The notes under the pieces: model-generated
The model's database searches: none
The model's input: only the letters and a program-made list of their open reading frames with translations
Told to the model about the DNA's origin: nothing
Made by a program: the position numbers and the translations under genes
NCBI GenBank assembly: GCA_009741485.1
Contig: CM019238.1
Location: 15,411,965-15,475,964, forward strand
DNA from: Malurus cyaneus samueli
Taxonomy: Eukaryota > Chordata > Aves > Passeriformes > Maluridae
DNA length: 64,000 nt
Direction: 5' to 3'
Part shown: positions 12,901-24,653 of the stretch, one piece after another
Layout: each line of letters starts with the position of its first letter
Position numbering within the stretch: position 1 is the stretch's first letter

Positions 12901-14514
12901 ACATTTCATAATGACATTATTTCCAGATGTCTGAGAGAGATCAGAAGAAAGCTAACATCTGTTGAGGGACCAAAAGTACTGTGTACTTTTAAATATGCAG
13001 CAAGAAATAGATCAAGTTTCAGAAAAGGAAACAATTCCTTGGAAAGTTATGGTAATAAAACACACAAGATTTTCAAGAGAAGGTTCCTAGCACAAAGTTG
13101 TTCCAGTCTCCTTTACAAATCAGGTTGGAGAGCAATATCACATATAAAATCCTAGCCAAGAACCAGCATTCTCTAGTTTAAAACGCACACAGGAATTGGT
13201 ACCAAATCACCATTTAAGTGACCCATGCTTTACTTGTTAAGTTGAACCAGGATCAAATTTTTAAAATTGGTGTCAGCTTTCCAAAAGCAAATATAGAGCA
13301 TTCCAGTTCCTGCCCTGTGCAAGACAGTGATCACTGCAGTGCTCATTCTCACAGTTTCAGTTCTGGGTCACAGAAACGACAAACCCTGGGCTACTGAACA
13401 AGTTATTTTCATTTAAAAAAAACCCTTTTATAACTGCCAATGAAGATGATTGCGACATATATCCTGAAAAATCTGGGATATGTCCTTATTTATAAAAAAA
13501 CAAAACAAAACAAAAACAAACCTGCTGCTGGCAGTTTATAGTGGCAAAAACACCCCCCTATATAAAAACACTTCCCAAAACACCTGGAATGAGACTGCAA
13601 CAGGCCAAGGACACAAAAAACCCTTTCCACTCCAAGGACAGGAATTCCAGGTGAACCCGGGTACCTCCTGACACAAATAACCAAGCACCAAAATGAAATT
13701 TTATGCTTCTCTGCTACTTCTAGGACCATGCCCAGGATGATGCTCATTGCCTGAGACAACTGGCATCAAAAATACTGAACAGAAAAACATAAAACCCCCT
13801 GAGCAGTCAAATTATAAAGTAACAAATACAATTCTCTTGGAGTTCATTTATGGATAGATCCAGAGGACTAAAAAAATAGGTTAAGTCAAGTTTTCCTGTG
13901 GAAAAGAATCCTATTAAATGAATAATTAAGGAGTCTTTCATACTTTCATGCCTGCATTGTGCTAATAAGAACTGGTTTCATGTAGTAACTCCAAAGGGAG
14001 TCACATGCTGACAACAGCTAAAAGCTTCACAAATACCAGTTGTAAAACTTCCCAGTCACATTTTTTGATCTGAAAGGGCTCAGAAGTGCAGGAAAACCAT
14101 GCTGGATGTGCACTCGGAAAGTCCAGGGGTAAGATTAGAGAGAACTTTTTTCTCCAAGTGAGATTAATCAAGAGTCAAATACCAGATGTAGCTTCTACAG
14201 TTGTGCACAGGTTTATTGTGAATTCTCCAAACAAAATCTAACAAAACTTGCCTTTTTATTAATCTCTTTTCCAGATGATGTCCCTGAGCTGTTTCTGGGT
14301 GGCCTTTGCTGCAGAGATTTTGAGGCCTGAAAAGTTCTCCCAGGTATGTCCAACATGAGCTTTAAGCAAATAACCAACTGACATATTTTAAGAGGTGACC
14401 TAATTTAAGATCCCTTGTGAACCATTAATTAATTCATCATGTTGATTTATTCCATCCATTGCCTGCTTTGTCTATTCCCATTACTTCCTAAGAAAATTAA
14501 AAATTCTTTTAATT
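9936..14514. other. Unique noncoding DNA, no gene recognised
   Basis: AT-rich sequence with simple A-rich runs, such as an AAAAC-type stretch at 13494-13521. The largest open frame (165 codons, minus strand, 11877-12374) has no recognisable domain and overlaps frames on the other strand. Around 12480-12740 there are overlapping frames on both strands with low-complexity charged residues. Nothing supports a real exon. Confidence 0.55.
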
Positions 14515-14549
14515 ATTAAAGACTGAGGAAGACTTATGAAGTCTTTAAT
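14515..14549. repeat. Short inverted repeat, 10-bp arms
   Basis: Arms ATTAAAGACT (14515-14524) and AGTCTTTAAT (14540-14549) are perfect reverse complements around a 15-base spacer. In AT-rich DNA an arm of this length may be chance. It could form a small hairpin but no known RNA family is recognised. Confidence 0.6.
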
Positions 14550-14823
14550 TTATTAAACTATTTCTCACGGATTACAAATACATCACACATGTTATATATA
14601 TTGTATATATATTTGTCTACATTTTTGCTCCCAAAGTAACATGAGATGTATCAAAATAACATTAACATCTCTATATAACCTCCCTTATTTGAAACGACAA
14701 GCATTACTTAGAGTTGGCTTTTTCAACTTTTCTCAAACTTTAGCAAAACCTGACCACTGCTATCAATAAATGAGATATTTTCACAACATATCAGGCAGAT
14801 TTCTTATATAAAAACTTTTTTTT

Positions 14824-14846
14824 TAATTTAATTTGAAATTAAATTA
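14824..14846. repeat. AT palindrome, 11-bp arms with 1-bp spacer
   Basis: A near-perfect palindrome made only of A and T, apart from a central G at 14835. It is embedded between two T runs, so that the T-run plus AATTTAATT block is also partly repeated directly at about 14851-14872. Probably a product of simple-sequence slippage. Confidence 0.7.
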
Positions 14847-14872
14847 TGAAGTTTTTTTTTTAAATTTAATTA

Positions 14873-17800
14873 GGGACGGGTTTCAGATAGTCCAGGCCAC
14901 CTCCAGGAGTAGGGCAGTGTTAAGCAAGGGATGTGTGGTAGAATAAACCCTTCTGTGACCCACATCCAAGTTTTTAGATCACTGATTTCCCACCATATTC
15001 ACTTCAGTACAATCTGCAAGGCTACAGATGTGAGGCTTTCATTGTCATACACTGACATTCATTTTAATAACTTCAAAATGATGCTCTTGTTTCTTAGGGA
15101 AAAGGAATAATGCTCCCCAGCCTTATTCAGTTATTGTTAATTTAGAGCTGGAGTAAATCTTCGTAGTGTGGAAATGGATATCTCTATTTTTATTTTATTA
15201 CACATATTAAAAATGAAAATATCATGATCTGTTCCAAGATTTTATCTGGAATATCTTCAAAAGTCTGTTCTTTGGTGGAATTAGTCCTAAAGCTTCCCAA
15301 TGACTTTAAGTTTGTTTTTCCCCTGCGTGCCATGCTGGCTCTCTGCCATCCTTTTCAGTCTGGGGTTTTTTCCAGCAAAATAGAGAGATGTGAATGTGAA
15401 AAAAAAAGCAAACAAATGGTTTTTATCCAAAGCTGCATTTTGAAGAGCACAAAAAGAATTAAGAAATCATACCCCTAAACATTGACAAATACTCTTATTA
15501 AGAAGTACAGCTTAGGTTCATTTCAAATCCATTCTCCAAGGAGTTACAAGTTGCCACTCTTGGCCTTTGCTCTGCCAGACTGACAGAATAAAAACCTTTT
15601 TGGTTTTATTTTAACTTATTTTATCATTATTTTGGGTATATTTGCCACTCATGATACCAAACCTAAGGAATAAAGGAGTTTTTCCTAGCCATGCCCTCAA
15701 CACAGAAAAACAGCAAAATTTCAATCCCAGTGGTGAATATTTCCACTATTTCCCCATATTTCAACTGGAGTCTGGCAGCAGCCGAGGGACAAAAATAGAT
15801 GTTTAGGTTGAGAATACCTCAATATGAATACCCCAATATGAACATCCACAGCAAAAGCAAAAAGAATTAAAAGCCATTTCTTCTTTGTTTTGCACAGCAC
15901 TGTGTAATATGACATTATTTGATTAAGCAGAAGCTGCATCCCTAAAAGTGGAAACCAGAAGGCAGTAAAAACACAAAGTTATGCTGAATGTACTTAAAAA
16001 TGCTTTGAACTTGTAGAGATCTCATGTTGAATTCGATTATGGCCAGGCTCCCAGGGAAATGCTTAGCCATGGGCTGAAAAAGCCTGAGACAGATTAAACT
16101 TTTGTGTAAGATCTAATAAAAGAGTCTTTGGAGATTCCTCCTGTCACATTCCGAACTGTAAAAGCAAACTAAATAAATAGAGTTTATTTTCATGAGGTTT
16201 TTTAAAATGTTATTTTCTTCTGAAACTGTTCCACTTTAATGAAAAATAAAGATCATAAGCAAGCTAAGATTTTGCATACAGCTATAAACACAGCTGTTGA
16301 GCTCTTAAATACAACAAAAAATGTATCTGGGAAGATTCTGGAGCTCCATTGTTCTGTGTGAAGGCTCAGGAACACATTAACAGCCAAAATGTGTTCAAAG
16401 CAACTGCACCTCAGAGCACTTCATTTCAGCTTTACTGCCACCTCTAAAATGCATCCCCAAATTACTAAATTTCATTTACTTGTTTAAGAGAGCACTAGAA
16501 CGAGATAAATCAGCAAAGAACTATGGGACATGATTACAAAAACTTTACCTGTCAAAGTCTGTAATAAATTTGTTTCTCACTGCGTCTTTCTCAAAATCAC
16601 AGGGGAGAATTTTGTATTCAAATATCACCATGGTTCATCCTCTTAATTAGAATTGAGTTACACAGAAAAGAATAAAGGCCTTGTATTGAGCCTCTCCTCT
16701 AGTAAGGGTGGTATTTAGATAAGGACAGAGGTGTTTTTGCAGCTGGGAAGAGTCCCCTCATTTTAGGATTTTCTCCAGTTTTTATTTTGCAAAAGCAGCT
16801 CGTCAATCCCCTCTGTGCCCCCCCTTCAAGGCTGTTAAGGTCACACAAAATTCCGTGACTGTTTCGATGCTCACAGGAGGAGGCATCGAGTTCTTTTGAG
16901 ATGTGAAAATATTTGCTCAAATCCTTTTCCCTTCTCAGGGATAATTTTAAACAGTCTGGCAGCACGAAGCACCCGCTGCCACAGTGGGAAGCTGAGTAGG
17001 TCATTGAACAACACATTGATTTCTACATCTTAATTTTTGCAGATATTGTGATTCCTCAAAGTCTGGAGTAATTTGTTCCACAGTCCCGGACAGAAACTCT
17101 CACAAGCTCAGAAGATGAGACTCAGTAAAATTAAAAATCACCTCCAAATCCTGCCTTTAAATAAAGACGAGACAGGAAAGAGCTCTTCCCAAACCTGAGC
17201 ATCTTCAAGGCTGCAGCACATCTCACACGAGGATTTTCTCCGGGCAGTACCTACAAATTCTCCCTTCAAACCCTTGATCCCAGAGCAGCTCCAAACCCCA
17301 CATTTGTGTCCAACAGGGAGCACAAAAACCACGCAGCAGAGCCCTGAAACTCCTCCACGAGATGGGGAACCACAACCCTGCAATTTGTCCTCAGCATCTT
17401 CAGAAGAGGAGCAAGATGCACAGAAATCTTCAGGGTTGGCTTTTCTCTGTAGCTCTGCAAATTCACACGTGCTCTCTTTTGAATTCTGAGCTCCTAAATT
17501 GTGCTTGGCTGCAGCAGAGGTAAACATTTCCATAAAGAAATCAAGGATATTTAGGGAGGTTTCATTTCAAACTTAAAAACTCAGGTAAATAACTCCGCTC
17601 CTCAGTCAATACCAATTTCTAAATGTAAGGATATGGTTTTGGTAAGCAAAAGGTGAGATGGTGACAGGTTCAAATTATTAGGAATTTAAGCAAAATACCT
17701 GAGAAGATATTGCACGAGTTTCTGTGGGAATCTCACAGACATTTCAGGACTTTTAGCTGTGCATTCTACAAACAAATTCATTGGTAGGATAAGGTTGAAT

Positions 17801-18010
17801 TTTATGATATGCCTTGAGATAAAAATCCCATTGTAAACAGGAATATTTCTTTTCATCTCTCTTTAGGCTTGGGAATCTGTGTTCAAGCACAGGTTTCTGT
17901 AGGGCAGCAGAAATGCTTTTAAAGAGCAGAGGAGCAGCTCAGGCTGCCCCAGTCAGCATCAATCACCCCAGGGACCTCAAAGCTGAGGATTGGAACGGGA
18001 AATTATAAAA
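14873..18010. other. Unique noncoding DNA, no gene recognised
   Basis: AT-rich unique sequence. The segment at about 17140-17530 is richer in G+C and carries overlapping open frames on both strands (131 codons minus, 71 codons plus) with no recognisable domain. No transposon or RNA gene is visible. Confidence 0.55.
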
Positions 18011-18034
18011 ATTAAATTAAATTAAATTAAATTT
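18011..18034. repeat. (AAATT)n microsatellite
   Basis: About five copies of the pentamer ATTAA, running into an AT-only stretch up to 18048. Confidence 0.9.
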
Positions 18035-18048
18035 TAAAATTTAAAAAT

Positions 18049-18860
18049 TGCCTTTTCCTGAAACAACACTCAGGTGCCTGAGTGCATGCACGAGTTCCCT
18101 CAGCTACGTGAATATCCCATGTGAATAAATCCTTGTTCTTGTCAGTGGGAACAGGAATTTGCAGAGCACAGAACCTTCCACTCCTCTTGGTTTCTACTCC
18201 AAATAAAGTTTCAGCACCTCCAGAAATGACCCTTTCCATTTTTCCAGCAGATTCCTTTGGATTTACATTTTCAGAAATAAAAACACGGAGCCTAATTGCA
18301 TCTTCCAGCACGTAATGAACCCACAGACAGAAACTGTGCAGAACCACTTGAAATTAGATGTATTCTGCTCCTAAGCAAGTATTTCTGACATTTGAGTTTA
18401 TGGTCAGCTCTACAAAGCTGGTAACTCATATGAGTTCAGCCATTCAGCAGTGACAGAAATCATAAAATATAAAATATTTGTTCACCATAGGAATTTTACA
18501 TTTTATAGTTAATGTTTTTCTAGCTCAGCAATTCATTTTGCCGGTGAAAAAAAATTCTTATTGGTCTGGTAAAAGTTAAATAAAATACAGAATTAAGTAT
18601 TTAAAATATGAGTCCCTAAGACCTTAATTTGTATTAATGCTCCCTTCTTAAAGTTTTTGACAGAATTCCATTCATAATGAAATGTTCAGAGGTAATTATT
18701 TCTCTTTCTTCCATGTGAATTATGAGAATTATTTATATACTCAATCTTAATATCACAGCTTCATTGCCTAATAGGAAAAATCCACAGGATATGAATCATT
18801 CTGAGAAAGAATTAAAATTTTTTCTTCTGTTTTAAATTAGAAAAAAAAATAAACAAAAAA
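18049..18860. other. Unique noncoding DNA
   Basis: AT-rich unique sequence. The 106-codon minus-strand and 64-codon plus-strand frames near 18027-18347 overlap each other and have no recognisable domain. Confidence 0.5.
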
Positions 18861-18876
18861 GAGAGAGAGAGAGAGA
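18861..18876. repeat. (GA)n dinucleotide run
   Basis: Eight GA units next to an A-rich stretch. Short and unlikely to be functional. Confidence 0.85.
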
Positions 18877-18929
18877 AAGATGAAAAGATTTCTAATGACA
18901 TAAAATTCACAGTGCTGCAGGCTGTGCGT

Positions 18930-19090
18930 GTAAATCAGAACTCTCGCTACGTAACCCAGAGCTCCTGGTTCCTTCTCCAGCCTCCTCTCCTGCAAAGCCA
19001 TAAACTGCAACGCTGTCATGATTAGTTAATGAAATGGTGGAGCGATAATGAGGCTATCAGAAATGTAAGTTCAATTATTAATTAAAAAAG
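18930..19090. promoter_or_regulatory. Candidate enhancer-like block, left half
   Basis: Non-repetitive sequence with scattered CpGs and a run of homeodomain-type words from 19020 to 19085: 'gattagttaatg', 'cgataatgagg' and 'attattaattaa'. No open frame of note. The texture resembles vertebrate conserved noncoding elements near developmental genes. I cannot align it, so conservation is inference. Confidence 0.3.
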
Positions 19091-19164
19091 GTAAAAGATA
19101 AGGAATGGGAGCAGCGGGTCCCAGGTGCGGGGTGCGTCCGGCCGCAGCCCCCAGCCCCGTTCTG

Positions 19165-19390
19165 ATGGAATTGCTGACATTCCAAACACACCCCCTGACA
19201 GTTGTTCTTCCTCCTAAAATAATGGGCCCTGCACAAAGCTTATTACAAATTGCAGATAAGCTGTAAAAGCCATAAAAATTCCTACTGACATTTATTGCCA
19301 GCGAGTCGCTCGAGGATGTTGATATATATCGATAACAGTCTGCTTTGTGACATTTTGAAAGTTTACTCCTAATTCACTTGCAGAATATGC
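19165..19390. promoter_or_regulatory. Candidate enhancer-like block, right half
   Basis: Follows a short GC-rich CpG-bearing stretch (19110-19165). Visible words include a TEAD-type CATTCCA at 19178-19184, a MEIS-type TGACAG at 19196-19201, and the palindrome TATCGATA at 19327-19334. The sequence is non-repetitive and AT-balanced without homopolymer decay. Each site alone is weak evidence. Their clustering beside the left half makes this the best regulatory candidate in the window. Confidence 0.3.
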
Positions 19391-22300
19391 AAATATATTT
19401 TTTTTTCCCTCCAAGTCATTAAGTCATGGCAATATCCACCTGTATTTTTAATGGGTTTTTACCTATTTAACAGATACTCTTCCATGTGTTTTATAGGCTT
19501 CTCCTCCCAAAAATAGCTTTTCTAATGAGAAAAAAGGTAGATTCTCACAAACTTTCTAGTCAATAACTGCAACAAGTGTTTACAGATAGTTTTTATGGTA
19601 AGCAATAAATAATAGTGTCACTGCATAAAACACCTTGAGACAGAAGGGAATTGTATGTACACCACTCCATGTGTTTATATGTGCATGCAGATATTTGGGA
19701 TATTTTTTGAACAATATCCTGACAAGCTCTGAACACACTTTACAAAGAATTATGGCTGGGAGTGTGTTTTATTCCTTCTGAGCTTTCAAACAAGGAGACT
19801 GAACAAAGGTGTTTCTTTCAAGTGTTATTAAAAATACGGAGGGCAAGGTTTTATCTGTGTCACACAGGAAAATTCTGCATTTACAATGGGTCTCATTGTA
19901 CTAATCCCAGTCGCAGGTTTATTATCTACGATTCCTTTAGGAAATGTCACAAATCCACAGAATGTCCTTGAGCTTTAAATCTTGCATTTTGATCTTTGAT
20001 TTAACAGATAAAAGATATAAACCTACATTTATCCAGGCAATTCCTCAGTGACTGTACCTCTGCAGAAGCCCAGAAATAGCTTATTCCAGTCACCACATTG
20101 TATAAATTGGGATCAGTAACTTTTATTTCAAAAGACTTTTTTTAGACATAGAGATAAAAATATTTGGTCTCAGAATATTCACTGGGGTTCCACACTCTCT
20201 TTCAGAAACCTGCAACACACACTTGGAATATGTGTCACTGGTTTATTTCTAAAAATGAACTTAATGCCCCCAAATTGCATTTTCTGATCAGCAACTGCAT
20301 CAGTAGAGCTCTAGAAGATGGAGACACTGGCTGAACAGAAAATGCATTTTAAAACAAAGACTCCTGAGGTAAAAATGAGTTGAAATTAGAGACAGTGAAA
20401 ATCAAAGTGTTACAGCATGAGAAATAATATATCGGTAAGGTTTTTTGCAACATTTTATTACAAAAGCTGTTTTCCTGATATTTATATTCCATGTGATACT
20501 GGCATGTAACCAAAACTGAGGGAATAGAATTTGGTCCCATAAAGCCAAAATAACAAATCCTGTTACCTGCATCCTTGTGTCTCTCCAGAAAAAAAATCAC
20601 TGTGTGCCTGATCAAAGGACCAAATACATTTGTGCCAGGTTCCTTTTTGCAATAAATGTATCAGCAATGCTCTAAAAAAAACTTCCTCTGGGAAGGAGAA
20701 CAGCTCAAAGTTGAATACTGACTGGATTCAAAGGGAAACACGAGTCACTCAGCACCATCAAATCTGCATTAATTAGGACCTTTTAGTACTTAACTCCACT
20801 GGGAGCCATCAAACACATTTGCTGCTTATAACCCAAAAGAAAAATCCAGTGAAACGAGTGTAGATACAAAGAAAGGAAAATGAAAACAGAGCACTCTGCC
20901 CCAAATGAATTAGACCCAGACTCAGAAAACCAAGTTGCAATTTTGGATAACACCAAGAAGTAAAGGATTGCTTTGAACTCCCCGTTGCAGGAGATGTAAC
21001 AGGTCCTAGGAATTGCAAATAGGCCAGACTGAAATCACTGAGAATGTTAATAGAGATAAGAATTATGTATTTGCTTTCCTTTTGATTTCAATCTTGTCAT
21101 GAAAATCCCGACACTCAATATTGTTCAGCAATGCCTTTCCTTTATGGTAAAGCCAGCCTGGAGCTGGGGACAAGGACAAACACGTAAAACAACAAAAATA
21201 AACCTCCAAAACGGATCATTTCAATAGAAAACGTGAACAAAAGAGAGCAAAACATACAAGTTGCTGCAATAGAGGTGAACGTTTGTTGCAGTAAATTGCT
21301 GGGGCTTTCAAAGCAGCAATTTTCAGGCTACAGGAGGACAATGTCAGGTTCTTTCAGATACAAGGGTTGGAGGAAAAGGCCTTTCTTCCAGGCAGAGAAA
21401 TGTTTTGTTGGAGAGGCAGGGCATGATCTGGCACTGCTCTGGGTGGTTGCTCATTCTGAATTGAGTTGGGCACTCACTGCTACAGCCAGTCCTGGCTTTA
21501 ATTACTCACTTTTCCATCTTCCACACCCACAAAAGGACATCACGGCAAGATCAAGGCTGGAAAAGTACCTTTGGTCATGAGAGCTGGCTTTCCTCAGCAG
21601 TGCATTGCTCCATCTCAGCTTTAAACCATTATCATTTGGAGTTTTGATTGGAACTCTAAATAGAGATTAAATCATATCCAACAAAACAAAGAAAAGGAAT
21701 TAAAACTTTCTTTTAAAAAGCAAAGCTCATCACAATACACAGGAAGGAATTTGTAAAACCTGCTGCCTTTTTGCTGCCAATAGTCTAGCAAAACTGGAAA
21801 AGTTGTGGCAAATGACATATCTAATATCTATATTGACATATATCTAATAGGATATATCATCTTCCAAATTATTTGTGTTTTAAGCAGTTTGACAGCTGAA
21901 GAGCCAAGAAAAAGATTCCTGGGCAGGTACCAATGCACTACAATGTTTGGAGGGAGTGGGGTTTGTGTGTTTAAAGTTAACACAGAACCCACAGATTGCA
22001 CTATTCCTTTATTTTTTGTTTCAGCTATTTCATTCAGCTGTTTAAAGCTTTCTGCACCTATTGCGATGAATTTAAAAGCAACACAAAGACAGTAGAATCG
22101 GTAAAAGAATGCTGCTACTTATAAAGTGCAGCAGTGAGTAACACTTCTTGAGGGCTTAGTCTTGTTTTTATTCTGTGCAGAATACACAAAAGGTCAAAAT
22201 GAATTGCCTTGAGGCATATCAGCAGCACAAACTGTGTGCCTCCTGTTGCCAAGACATCACAGGGGGTTGAGTCAGTCTGCTCAAGAGCTGAGCACCATCT

Positions 22301-24246
22301 CTGACTTTAAAAAATCCCACACAACGGGATTATTGTCCCAACAGTCAGAGGACAAGCCTAAAATGCAACTTTCCCCTCCACATTACAATGATTTGGAATG
22401 GTGGTTGTGAGCACTCGCAAACTCTCCAAAGATGTGACCCAGTTCAATGCAAAAAGTTTAAAAATCTTTTTCTTAGTTGTTCTGTGCAGAATCTATATCA
22501 GGACGCTTCGATTTTAGAAGTGCTACATCTAACACGATATTGATAGTACAGACTAAAGCACCACTGCACTCTTCCTTTGAAATTAAATTTATTTAGTGAG
22601 GACAGAGACCAGAGGAAATTGGAGGTGCTGGTTATGGAGCCACTCACACAATACTTTTTAACATCTCATCCTCATTGAAGAAAAGATGTAGTCATGTGGA
22701 ATTAATGTGTGGCATTAATAACAATGCGGATTTGTGAAAGGAAAGACACGAGAGAAAGGATCTCCATTCATTTCCTTTTGTAATGTCTTCAGTTTGGAAG
22801 TGTGGTGTTTTTTTTATTTCAGTGATAAATCTAGAAACACTTAAGCTATTACAAAGAATTACATCCTATTGATGAAATGCTGCAGAGCTGTTCTATTGCA
22901 GTCTAATGGGAAAAAGACACAGTGAATAATAAGAAATTATATCAAGACAAACATCTTAATTAGCTAGATTCTATTATAATTCTATTGTAAATTTTGTAGC
23001 ACTATTACAAACTGTTTCATTTAACACAGGAGTTCAAAATACAGTCATTCAATAAGTATCTTCTACAATATTTCAAAATGCAGAACCATAATCCTATTCC
23101 CATTAAATTCTCATTGACTACAGGAAGAAACCCTGTATGAAAATCAGCACTTTTTTGTTGTCCTTGCCAAACTGGACCAGTCCCATAACATGCAAAAAAC
23201 ACCCCCCAGAGCATATTATATCTTTACATGTTTGTTTTCTTCTAAGATTTAAAATGAAAAAAGAAACCCTTCCCTTTTGATTATTAACAAATTATTTGAG
23301 CATCTCACAGTCCTGGGATCAGCAGTAAATTTGTCTGCAGCTGAATTTCTAGCAGAGCAAGACTAAACAAAGGATGACTCTTCCCAAAAGGTGATTGCTC
23401 TTTGGAGCAAACCAGACCTCACAGCCACAGCAGGAGCTCTGGCACGAGAACAAGGCAATTCTGGTTCAAGAGAGATGCCTGGAGAGTGAAATCCTCATGT
23501 CCTTGTGTCTTTTTCCATGAAGTGCTTGAAAGGCCACCATACCAGGATATCTGATGCTGTTAAATGCATTTTTGTCTTAAACTCCACCACTGAAATGGCG
23601 ATATTAAGTAATGATTCTTATTAAAGGTGTCTTATACACATTTAGAACTTTGCAGTTGCATTTTGGAGCCTGGTTCCAGCAGCAGGGAAGATTTCCAGGT
23701 GCACACGCAACCCATGGCCCTGCACCTCTCCCTGGCTCATACATCAGACCTCAAGTATTGGGAAAAATTGTGGTCCAAGGCAAGGCCAGGATCTGTGCAA
23801 AAGCTCTGCCCACGGTGCCACTTCCAGATTCCTACCACATCATTTGTGTGAATATTTAATAGGTCCAGCACCCTAGGGTCTGCTAAATAATTCTGTTATT
23901 TGTGGGCAGAGAAATGATGACCCTGTTTGGTGGAAGAGAGTTCATCTCAGCTGCACATGGTGCAGTGATGGCTCAAAGGTGAATTTTTCACTTTGTACTA
24001 CTGATCAATACAGAAAACATCCACAGCTGTGTGAGCTTCCAGTAAATCCTGTGATCTTTGAGTGACCCCAAGCAAGAAAGAGAAAAAAAAAAAAAAAAAA
24101 TAAGAAATTCAAATTGATCTGCATCACCAAACTCACAGTGATAAAGTCAGATCTGATCTCTTGGAACTGCAGGTCTGTCACCCAGTTTGCAGCTGTGAAG
24201 GCAATCGTGTGTCACCACACGCAGGGGTGGTGAGGGAACACATTTC
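19391..24246. other. Unique noncoding DNA, no gene recognised
   Basis: AT-rich unique DNA. Open frames (up to 115 codons, near 21233-21580) show no recognisable domain. A run of 18 A lies at 24083-24100. A small tandem AT duplication lies near 21815-21860. Nothing else could be named. Confidence 0.55.
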
Positions 24247-24653
24247 TGTGAGAACTTCACAGCTCCCATGTTGAACGGTGATGAAAAATCAGGGAAATCT
24301 ACAGGAGCAAAGGACACGTCAGAAAGGGTTACAGAAGGCAAAAGGGTCCTTCTTGATGGTGGCAAGGGCAAAATCTTCGTGGAAGATGAGGAAACAAAGT
24401 GGCTCTGCAGGGCCACTGTGGAGGAGCCTGTGTGATTGACAGGTGAGACCGTGGTGTGTCGAGCTGTGATTGGTTAAAAAAGACCATAGACCCCGCATAC
24501 CCAGAGCTGTGATTGGATAAGAAGGTTTGTGAGCGGTGCCCCTGCAGAGCAAACAGCCAATGGGTGCTCAGCCCGGGAACGTTGAGAGTATAAAGAGGCG
24601 CAGCTTTCTGAGAATAAAGGATTCTCAGAGAGAGCCCTGGGCTCTGCTCCCAC
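24247..24653 (+). mobile_element. Probable solo LTR of an endogenous retrovirus
   Basis: The right part has retroviral LTR promoter architecture in order on the plus strand: two inverted CCAAT boxes (ATTGG at 24469-24473 and 24512-24516, each within a repeated 'agctgtgattgg' word), a direct CCAAT at 24557-24561, a TATAAAG box at 24589-24595, and AATAAA at 24613-24618. A short R/U5-like segment ends near CCCACA at 24653. I chose TGTGAG at 24247 as the start because it gives a TG...CA element of about 407 bp. The flanks 'atttc' and 'ttctc' are only an imperfect target duplication, so boundaries are uncertain. No primer-binding site or internal genes follow, so it looks solo. The 190-codon minus-strand frame that reaches into this region is not a gene. 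Confidence 0.55.
24589..24618 (+). promoter_or_regulatory. LTR TATA box and poly(A) signal pair
   Basis: TATAAAG at 24589 and AATAAA at 24613 are 24 bp apart, so the poly(A) signal would lie at or before the expected transcription start. Retroviruses with a very short R region have such an arrangement. Whether the copy is active is unknown. Confidence 0.45.

Noticed and set aside
14515..14549. Inverted repeat considered as a microRNA precursor
   Set aside because: Ten-bp arms and AT-rich composition are far too short for a pre-miRNA hairpin.
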